13,205 bases of DNA, taken from Sedimentisphaerales bacterium (GTDB lineage: Bacteria > Planctomycetota > Phycisphaerae > Sedimentisphaerales > SM23-30). The stretch covers positions 1-13,205 of the forward strand of contig DAOWIP010000137.1 in the NCBI GenBank assembly GCA_030640865.1, written 5' to 3'. A program made the position numbers and the translations under genes. A model generated the notes under the pieces. The model worked only from the letters and a program-made list of their open reading frames with translations, was not told the origin of the DNA and searched no databases. This document shows, one piece after another, positions 7,894-13,205 of this stretch; within the stretch, counting starts at the first letter, position 1; each line of letters opens with the position of its first letter.

Positions 7894-7897
7894 GGAG
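7894..7897 (+). promoter_or_regulatory. Ribosome binding site that decides the beta-helix protein start
   Basis: GGAG with 7 nt spacing to ATG 7905. The in-frame TTG at 7884 has no such site, so 7905 is preferred. Confidence 0.7.
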
Positions 7898-7904
7898 AAA
7901 AGAG

Positions 7905-9302
7905 ATGGACTCACGGAACGAATTTAATTGCCGGATTTTCGCGTTTATATTTTCAACCCTTATAATGGTGTTTGGTCAACCTGCCTGGTCAGCGACTTTT
8001 TATATTCCGGACCCCTGCGATCCTTGCGCTACTATTCAAACCGCGATTGATAATGCCGATAGTTATGACATCATTGAGGTAGCCGCCGGTATATACAGTG
8101 GCGATGGTTATTGGGATTTGGACTTTCATGGCAAAGCGATAACTGTCATTTCTTCCGACCCTTGCGATCCCTGCGCTACTGTTATTGACTGTAGCGATCC
8201 TCTGGACGGCTCTCATCGTGGCTTTTATTTTCACAGTGGCGAAGAGCCGAACGCTATAGTGGAAGGTTTCACCATCACTAATGGTAGGGGGGTGGTTGGT
8301 GGCGGAATATGCTGCGCTAACGGTAGTAGTCCCACAATCAAAAACTGCGTCATCAGCAATTGCGTCGTAACTGGTATTGGAGGTGGCATATACTGCGATG
8401 ATACCAGTAACCCTTTAATCAGTAATTGCCGTATAATCGCGAACAGTGCCGGGTTATATGGTGGTGCGGTTATGTGTTGGCAAAGCAGCCCGACTATAAA
8501 AAACACCATCATTTGTGGCAACAGTGCTCAGAATGGAGGCGGCCTGAGCTGTCTTAGCCAAAGCGAGGTTTATGTCTCGAATTGTACGATATTTTCCAAT
8601 CGCGCCCTTGGCGGCTGGGGCGGGGGGATTTATTGTGCTTATGATGGTACTGGCCTGAACATTATCAACTCTGTTCTTTGGGGCAATACTGCTGACGAAG
8701 GTAACCAGATAGCGATCGACTCGACGGGGCATACTGTAACGTGCGCCATTTTATATTGTGATGTGCGGGCAGGGCTGGGAGATATTGCGATAGCTGATCC
8801 TTGCAATAGCTCTGTATCCTGGGGTCCGGGCAATATTGATAAAGACCCTTGTTTCGCTCAGCCGGGACATTGGGACGAGAATCTTCTGCCTGACCCATGC
8901 GATGATTTCTGGGTAGCCGGTAACAATTACTTAAAATCTCAGGCCGGCAGATGGGACCCAATGGCTAATGGTGGCCTTGGCGACTGGGTAATCGACCTTG
9001 TTACTAGTCCTTGTATTGATACGGGCAATCCCGGCAGTTCCTTGGCTGATGAACCGTGCGACGTTAATAATGTACGCGTTAATATGGGGGCTTATGGTGG
9101 AACCAGCCATGCCAGTAAGACTCCGCCGGGATGGGGGAAGCTCGCCGATTTGAACAACGACGGTTTTGTCAACTTGTTGGATTTCGCTATTATGGCTGCC
9201 GACTGGTTGAATTCCCAGGACGCTCTTCCGGGTGATGTCAATCGTAACGGCACTATTGATATTGCCGACCTGGAAATCATGGCAAACCAGTGGCTTCATT
9301 GA
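7905..9302 (+). CDS. Secreted right-handed beta-helix protein with C-terminal dockerin-like domain
   Basis: The 465-aa product starts with a signal peptide (1-30, likely cut after AWSA). Next comes TIQTAIDNADSYDIIEVAAGIY (about 43-64), the opening typical of parallel beta-helix proteins. A run of PbH1-type coils follows (about 115-280): EGFTITNG, PTIKNCVISNC, PLISNCRIIANSA, PTIKNTIICGNSA, VSNCTIFSNRA, NIINSVLWGN, each with Gly-Gly-rich turns. The C-terminus (415-463) has two calcium-loop repeats, DLNNDGFVNLLDF...AADW and DVNRNGTIDIADL...ANQW, i.e. dockerin type I-like. Beta-helix proteins of this sort often bind or cleave polysaccharides, and the dockerin-like pair may tether the protein to a partner or stabilise its end. 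No catalytic residue can be assigned. The motif DPCDPCAT occurs twice (36-43 and 85-92), with further DPC motifs downstream. Its neighbours do not indicate its role. Confidence 0.87.
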   Translation: MDSRNEFNCRIFAFIFSTLIMVFGQPAWSATFYIPDPCDPCATIQTAIDNADSYDIIEVAAGIYSGDGYWDLDFHGKAITVISSDPCDPCATVIDCSDPLDGSHRGFYFHSGEEPNAIVEGFTITNGRGVVGGGICCANGSSPTIKNCVISNCVVTGIGGGIYCDDTSNPLISNCRIIANSAGLYGGAVMCWQSSPTIKNTIICGNSAQNGGGLSCLSQSEVYVSNCTIFSNRALGGWGGGIYCAYDGTGLNIINSVLWGNTADEGNQIAIDSTGHTVTCAILYCDVRAGLGDIAIADPCNSSVSWGPGNIDKDPCFAQPGHWDENLLPDPCDDFWVAGNNYLKSQAGRWDPMANGGLGDWVIDLVTSPCIDTGNPGSSLADEPCDVNNVRVNMGAYGGTSHASKTPPGWGKLADLNNDGFVNLLDFAIMAADWLNSQDALPGDVNRNGTIDIADLEIMANQWLH

Positions 9303-9324
9303 TAAAGTCAACAGTCAGCGAAAA

Positions 9325-9350
9325 GTAGGGGCAGATCTTTGTGTCTGCCC
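9325..9350 (+). repeat. GTAG-headed hairpin 22 nt after the beta-helix gene
   Basis: GTAG (9325-9328) is followed by the perfect arms GGGCAGA (9329-9335) and TCTGCCC (9344-9350) with an 8-nt loop, then TTTCC. It shares the GTAG head and G-rich 5' arm with the other copies but has a different loop and lower stem. Its position directly after a stop codon means it may also end or stabilise the transcript. Confidence 0.65.
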
Positions 9351-9415
9351 TTTCCATGGGATGCGGTGTATTTATAATCCTCTATTTCCGACATCCCCAT
9401 CTACAAATAAATCTC
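9351..9415. other. Non-coding spacer before the FAD oxidoreductase promoter
   Basis: AT-rich sequence with no credible gene. An isolated TATAAT at 9373-9378 lacks a suitable -35 box. Confidence 0.5.
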
Positions 9416-9443
9416 TTTGCATTTCATACAAAGCAGGTATAAT
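9416..9443 (+). promoter_or_regulatory. Candidate sigma70-like promoter of the FAD oxidoreductase gene
   Basis: TTTGCA (9416-9421; 4 of 6 consensus) and a perfect TATAAT (9438-9443) are separated by 16 nt. A start near 9450 would give a leader of about 55 nt. A 5-bp inverted repeat CTTTG/CAAAG (9415-9419 and 9429-9433) overlaps the -35 box and spacer and could be an operator, though it is short. Confidence 0.5.
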
Positions 9444-9490
9444 TCAGTTGCACGGGAATTTGTTATTTAAGCACTCTAACAAAATATATG

Positions 9491-9496
9491 AAGGAG
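9491..9496 (+). promoter_or_regulatory. Ribosome binding site that decides the FAD oxidoreductase start
   Basis: AAGGAG lies 9 nt before ATG 9506. It falls inside the longer frame beginning at ATG 9488, so the upstream ATG is not the likely start. Confidence 0.8.
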
Positions 9497-9505
9497 AGTA
9501 TCTTT

Positions 9506-10849
9506 ATGGAAAAAACAGATGTATTGGTTATTGGTGGCAGTGCCGCGGGCATTGTTGCGGCCGTAACCGGAAAATCAAGTTATCCGGACAAATCGTTCAC
9601 TTTGATTCGCATGGAAAAAGAAACTTTAGTGCCATGTGGTATTCCGTATATGTTTGGGTCGTTGGAAAGCAGTAACAAGAACACTGTTGCGGATGGCGTT
9701 ATAACCAAGGCTGGGATTAACCTGAAAATTGGCGAGGTTGTCTCCATCGATACCAAAAGGAATATATGCAGAACAGCGGAAGGTTTGGAAATATCTTTTG
9801 AAAAATTAATCCTGGCACTTGGTTCGACGCCTGTTGTTCCAGGTTGGCTTAAGGGAGCTGATAAAGAAAATGTTTTCAGTATTCCAAAAGATAAGGGTTA
9901 TCTCGATGTAGCGTTGGCAAAAATTAAAAATGCGAAAAAAGTTATCACCATTGGAGGTGGCTTTATTGGCGTGGAAGTTGCGGACGAGTTGAACAAGCGG
10001 AATAAGAATGTCACGATAGTGGAGATACTGCCGCATATTTTATCCCTTGCCTTTGATGAAACAATCGCGATAAAGGCCGAAGAAATTCTTACATCCAGAG
10101 GGGTCAATATACGAACCGGTGACGGTGTCAGGGAGATTACAGGCGACAGAGAGGCTGCGGGTGTCTTATTGAACAATGGAGATACAATCGATGCTGACGC
10201 GGTTATCTTGTCGATGGGGTACCGACCTAATTCGCAACTCGCCCGCGATTCAGGGATCAAGGTTACCGAAAAGGGATTTATAATAATTGATGAATATATG
10301 CGAACGGAAAACGCGAATATTTTTGCCGTGGGTGATTGTGCGTTAAAGAGGGATTTCTTTACTCACAAGCACACTGACATTATGTTGGCCTCCACGGCCT
10401 GCGCCGAGGCGAGAATCGCCGGTATGAATTTGTACAAACTTTCAACATTGAAGACATTTGGCGGAACGATCGCTATTTTCTCCACCGCCATTGGAGATAC
10501 TGGTTTCGGGGCGGCTGGGATGATAAAAAGTACGGCAATTAAAGAAGGTTTTGATGTAGTAACAGGTATGTTTGAAGGAATTGACAAACATCCCGGAACA
10601 TTGCCCGGCACTCATAAGCAATTGGTTAAGTTAATAGTGGCGAGGGATTCAGGTGTGGTACTGGGTGGAGAAGTGGTCGCTGGTTTGAGTACTGGTGAGC
10701 TTATAAACCTGATAGGGTTCATCATTCAAAACAGGATCACTGTCAGTACTATTTTAACCGCTCAAATTGGAACTCATCCTTTGCTTACTGCGCCGCCGAC
10801 AGCTTATCCCCTTATCAAAGCCGCCGAAGTCGTTGCGAGGAATATATGA
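9506..10849 (+). CDS. FAD/NAD(P)-dependent pyridine nucleotide-disulfide oxidoreductase (CoA-disulfide reductase / NADH oxidase family)
   Basis: The 447-aa length is normal for single-cysteine members of the family. The order of parts is as expected: an FAD-binding GGSAAG (10-15), an active-site region VPCGIPY with Cys44 (compare SxxxCGLPY in CoA-disulfide reductases and NADH oxidases), an NAD(P)-binding GGGFIG (150-155), a second FAD motif IFAVGD (272-277), and a C-terminal dimerisation domain (about 325-447). There is only one cysteine at the flavin site, not the CxxxxC pair of glutathione or lipoamide reductases, so chemistry through a Cys-SOH or a mixed disulfide with CoA or persulfide is expected. 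There is no rhodanese domain, as found in some persulfide-reductase fusions. It probably supports thiol or oxygen detoxification in the cytoplasm. It has its own promoter candidate and appears monocistronic. The exact substrate cannot be read from sequence. Confidence 0.87.
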   Translation: MEKTDVLVIGGSAAGIVAAVTGKSSYPDKSFTLIRMEKETLVPCGIPYMFGSLESSNKNTVADGVITKAGINLKIGEVVSIDTKRNICRTAEGLEISFEKLILALGSTPVVPGWLKGADKENVFSIPKDKGYLDVALAKIKNAKKVITIGGGFIGVEVADELNKRNKNVTIVEILPHILSLAFDETIAIKAEEILTSRGVNIRTGDGVREITGDREAAGVLLNNGDTIDADAVILSMGYRPNSQLARDSGIKVTEKGFIIIDEYMRTENANIFAVGDCALKRDFFTHKHTDIMLASTACAEARIAGMNLYKLSTLKTFGGTIAIFSTAIGDTGFGAAGMIKSTAIKEGFDVVTGMFEGIDKHPGTLPGTHKQLVKLIVARDSGVVLGGEVVAGLSTGELINLIGFIIQNRITVSTILTAQIGTHPLLTAPPTAYPLIKAAEVVARNI

Positions 10850-10890
10850 TCGATACATAAATTTGTTGTAACCGTTCACGGCTTTTTCAG

Positions 10891-10912
10891 GTAGGGCGGG
10901 CCTGTGGCCCGC
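10891..10912 (+). repeat. GTAG-headed REP-like hairpin, copy B
   Basis: Matches the copy at 6290-6311 at 20 of 22 positions. Here the arms GCGGGCC (10896-10902) and GGCCCGC (10906-10912) form a 7-bp stem with a TGT loop. It lies in the 100-nt gap between the oxidoreductase and the glycoside-hydrolase-like gene, in the same orientation as the other copies. Confidence 0.75.
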
Positions 10913-10949
10913 GGGCATCTGACAGATTATAAATGCTTATCAGGAATTG

Positions 10950-12335
10950 ATGGTGAAACGAACAATTCTACTTGTTATGACATTTTTTATGGCAGCCACA
11001 GCCACGTATTGTTTTGCCGCGGACAAAGTCCGGTTGAAAAAGCAAATCGACATCTATCCGAAAAACCCGGCATATTGGCGCTATGGCGGAAAACCGGTAC
11101 TGCTACTGGGCGGTTCCGTCGATGATAACCTCTTCCAGATTCGCGAATTGAGGGAGCATCTTGACCTGCTCAAGTCAGTGGGTGGAAACTATGTGCGTAA
11201 TACAATGTCCAGTCGGGATAAGGGGAACGTTTGGCCGTTCAGAAAGGTTGACGGCAAATATGACCTGGATCAATGGAATGATGAATATTGGCGGAGGTTC
11301 GAGACTTTTCTTGAGTTGACCTCCGAGCGGGACATCATCGTACAAATCGAGATATGGGCCACATTTGATTATTATCGAGATATCTGGGATCGCAACCCGT
11401 TCAATCCGAAGAATAACATTAACTACGCTGCCCAGGAGTCAGGGCTGCCCTTACAGGTCAACAGTCATCCTACCCGCACGGAAAATAACTTTTTCTGGTC
11501 CGTGCCTGCGGAGAGGAACCGGAAAACCGTATTAAAATATCAGCAACGTTTTATGGACAAAATACTTTCGTATTCCCTGAAGTTTGGTAATGTTCTTTAT
11601 TGTATGGACAATGAAACCTCCGTAACGCCGGAATGGGGAAAATACTGGTCGGAGTATATCAAAGACAAGGCGAAAAAAGCACGCGTTAAGGTTCACGCCG
11701 CCGAGATGTGGGACAAATGGGACCTGGCTCATCCTCAGCACAACGCTTCCTTTGATCATCCGGAAACCTATTCATTTCTCGATATTTCACAAAACAATCA
11801 CAATAAGGGGCAAACGCACTGGGATAACGCCCAGCGACAGCGAGCAAGGATAGCGGACAAGGTCAGACCGCTGAATAATATAAAGATATATGGTGCTGAC
11901 AAAGGCAGGTACGGTAGCGACAGAGATGGCATCGAGCGTTTCTGGCGTAATATTTTCGGTGGACTGGCAAGCTCTCGCTTCCATCGCCCGGATTCTGGTC
12001 AGGGCCTCAACAAAAACGCCCAGGCAAACATTCGGAGCATGCGACTCATCACAGCCGACATAGATGTTTTTAGCTGTAGGCCGCACAACGATTTACTTTC
12101 CGAGCGTCGGCCCAACGAAGCTTATTGCCTGGCCAATCCTGGTAAGGAGTACGCCGTTTATTTCCCGAACGGCGGCGAAGTTATATTGGACATTAGCGCT
12201 ATGAAAAAAAAGACCACGATCCGTTGGCTGGACATTATGCGGAGTAAGTGGCAAAAACCGCAACGGATTGAGCCAAAGAATCGGCTGAAACTGCGCCCCC
12301 CGTCGAAAGGATACTGGGCAGTCCTGATTAAATAA
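10950..12335 (+). CDS. Secreted glycoside-hydrolase-like TIM-barrel protein with C-terminal beta domain
   Basis: The 461-aa product has a signal peptide (about 1-23, MVKRTILLVMTFFMAATATY then CFA). NPAYWRYGGKPVLLLGGS follows, the opening of the DUF4038/GH140-like and related GH5-type barrels. Barrel-like features follow: LKSVGGNYVRNTMSS, FLELTSERDIIVQIEIW, and VLYCMDNETS with Glu222 at the usual acid/base 'NE' position of clan GH-A. At the expected second catalytic strand the sequence is IKIYGADKG, with Asp317 where a Glu nucleophile would normally be. The last ~70 residues (EYAVYFPNGGEVILDIS...GYWAVLIK) resemble the 'putative collagen-binding' beta domain found after such barrels. AGGA (10942-10945) is close to ATG 10950 (4 nt) and better spaced for GTG 10953 (7 nt), so the start could be one codon later. 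An envelope or extracellular glycan-active role is likely; the substrate is unknown. Confidence 0.7.
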   Translation: MVKRTILLVMTFFMAATATYCFAADKVRLKKQIDIYPKNPAYWRYGGKPVLLLGGSVDDNLFQIRELREHLDLLKSVGGNYVRNTMSSRDKGNVWPFRKVDGKYDLDQWNDEYWRRFETFLELTSERDIIVQIEIWATFDYYRDIWDRNPFNPKNNINYAAQESGLPLQVNSHPTRTENNFFWSVPAERNRKTVLKYQQRFMDKILSYSLKFGNVLYCMDNETSVTPEWGKYWSEYIKDKAKKARVKVHAAEMWDKWDLAHPQHNASFDHPETYSFLDISQNNHNKGQTHWDNAQRQRARIADKVRPLNNIKIYGADKGRYGSDRDGIERFWRNIFGGLASSRFHRPDSGQGLNKNAQANIRSMRLITADIDVFSCRPHNDLLSERRPNEAYCLANPGKEYAVYFPNGGEVILDISAMKKKTTIRWLDIMRSKWQKPQRIEPKNRLKLRPPSKGYWAVLIK

Positions 12336-12394
12336 CGAAAAGTATATTAATCATTTCTGCACGTATATTTTTATTTCACGAAAGGAGTGCAAAA

Positions 12395-13205
12395 ATGAAA
12401 TATGTTCTTTTATCGGTGGCGTTTGGGTGTGTATTATTAATGGCAGGCTGCAGAAAGGAAAAAGTAGTGACGGAAAAAACAACAAAAATAACCTTTGGTG
12501 ACGACATCGCGTTTTTGAAAGAACATACAGAAGTAATTATATTATCTGAATCTTCAGGGAAAGGCCGGGTAGCCGTTTTGCCTGTTCTGCAGGGACGTGC
12601 CATAACCAGTACGGCTGACGGGCAGGAGGGTTTGAGTTTCGGTTGGATAAACCGCAAGCTGATAGCATCCGGCAAAACGGAGCAGCATATTAATCTTTAT
12701 GGTGGTGAGGACCGTTTCTGGATCGGCCCGGAAGGCGGTCAATATTCGATATTTTTCAAGAAAGGTGTACCATTTGATCTTGAGCATTTGTTTATCCCGT
12801 CGCCAATCGACACGGAACCTTTCGAGTTGGTTTCCGACACTGAAAACACAGCCGTTCTGAAAAAGAATATGCAGCTCGAGAACTATTCAGGCACCAGGTT
12901 CAGGCTTCGGGTAGATCGGATAATCCGGGTATTAGAACAGGCCGAGGCTGTCAAGGCTCTGGGCTTAACTCCGACGTCGGCGGTCAAAATGGTAGCCTTC
13001 GAATCTGTTAACAGTATAACCAACACTGGCGAAAAAAACTGGGTCAAGGATACCGGTTTGTTATCGATTTGGATACTGGGTATGTTTAATCCGTCATCGG
13101 CAACCACAGTTGTCATCCCTTTCAGAGCCGGTTCGGCGGACGAACTTGGCCCGATTGTGAACGACGCCTATTTCGGCAAGGTACCCGCCGACAGACTGGT
13201 TGACA
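12395..13205 (+). CDS. Lipoprotein of unknown function, 5' part (3' end outside window)
   Basis: Open from ATG 12395 to the window edge, 270 complete codons. AAAGGAG (12381-12387) lies 7 nt upstream. The N-terminus is a lipoprotein signal (VLLSVAFGCVLLMAGC, lipid-modified Cys19), so the product is envelope-anchored. It continues with FGDDIAFLKEHTEVIIL, then FGWINRKLIASG, then YGGEDRFWIGPEGGQYSIFF (about 109-128). I believe this resembles a domain of unknown function found in Bacteroidetes and Planctomycetes (recalled as DUF6786, not checked). The 'GGEDRFWIGPEGG' stretch recalls the 'GGxxxlWxxPE' element of galactose-mutarotase-like beta folds, which would suit sugar binding, but this is weak. 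It follows the glycoside-hydrolase-like gene by 59 nt on the same strand and may share its transcript. Confidence 0.75.
   Translation, partial: MKYVLLSVAFGCVLLMAGCRKEKVVTEKTTKITFGDDIAFLKEHTEVIILSESSGKGRVAVLPVLQGRAITSTADGQEGLSFGWINRKLIASGKTEQHINLYGGEDRFWIGPEGGQYSIFFKKGVPFDLEHLFIPSPIDTEPFELVSDTENTAVLKKNMQLENYSGTRFRLRVDRIIRVLEQAEAVKALGLTPTSAVKMVAFESVNSITNTGEKNWVKDTGLLSIWILGMFNPSSATTVVIPFRAGSADELGPIVNDAYFGKVPADRLVD

Larger units (their letters stand above)
7506..7904. other. 399-nt non-coding interval between the T6SS genes and the beta-helix gene
   Basis: I see no credible gene on either strand. From left to right it holds a strong imperfect hairpin (7515-7549), a minor GACGC/GCGTC inverted repeat (7644-7655), a GTAG-headed hairpin (7673-7695), an AT-rich stretch with a weak promoter candidate (7776-7804), and a perfect 7-bp hairpin (7834-7851). 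It probably separates two transcription units. Confidence 0.6.

Noticed and set aside
8281..8310. GTAGGGG inside the beta-helix gene as another GTAG element
   Set aside because: It encodes a Gly-rich turn and is not followed by an inverted repeat.
8268..8730. Tandem repeats in the beta-helix gene as a possible CRISPR-like array
   Set aside because: The periodicity is at protein level (beta-helix coils) with diverged DNA and no identical repeats with spacers.
9325..9404. REPIN-like pair formed by the GTAG hairpin and a CTAC at 9401-9404
   Set aside because: The sequence before CTAC does not form a hairpin of its own, so the inverted partner expected for a REPIN is missing.
9232..9675. 147-aa + strand frame spanning the end of the beta-helix gene and the start of the oxidoreductase gene
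   Set aside because: It overlaps two supported genes in another frame and contains repeat and promoter sequence; no recognisable domain.

Overview
The window looks like chromosomal DNA from a planctomycete, most likely of the Phycisphaerae/Sedimentisphaerales kind. The strongest lineage clue is the secreted beta-helix protein at 7905-9302. It has Cys-rich DPCDPCAT motifs and a C-terminal dockerin-like EF-hand pair (D-x-N-x-D-G ... IMAADW / IMANQW), a style I associate with that group. The assignment is inference from protein style, not from a marker gene. All seven supported genes lie on the + strand.

Left part (1-7505): the end of a type VI secretion (T6SS) cluster. In order it holds the 3' part of tssK (baseplate-to-membrane-complex adaptor), tssL (DotU/IcmH type, one C-terminal membrane helix), a very long tssM (IcmF type, 1501 aa, intact P-loop), and a TagF-like protein with an unusual C-terminal membrane anchor. 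TssK, TssL and TssM together form the connection between the phage-tail-like baseplate and the envelope. TagF proteins are known post-translational repressors of T6SS assembly. tssL and tssM are tightly spaced. The tagF-like gene follows after a 200-nt gap carrying two palindromic elements.

Middle part (7506-10849): a 399-nt non-coding stretch with hairpins and a weak promoter candidate, the beta-helix/dockerin secreted protein, a second gap with a hairpin and a good sigma70-like promoter, and an FAD/NAD(P)-dependent disulfide-reductase-family enzyme related to CoA-disulfide reductase/NADH oxidase.

Right part (10850-13205): a secreted glycoside-hydrolase-like TIM-barrel protein with a C-terminal domain resembling the 'putative collagen-binding' beta domain, then the first 270 codons of a lipoprotein that runs off the window. 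These two may act together on extracellular or periplasmic glycans, but the sequence does not prove this.

Between the genes lies a set of short palindromes, four starting with GTAG and one with GTGG directly or almost directly 5' of a hairpin. This is the signature of REP elements mobilised by RAYT (TnpA-REP) transposases, and it is the most interesting non-genic signal here. I see no CRISPR array, tRNA, rRNA, integrase or insertion sequence. I do not see a clearly undescribed multi-gene system. The best candidates for novelty are the membrane-anchored TagF-like protein beside an oversized TssM, and the GTRG-hairpin family.
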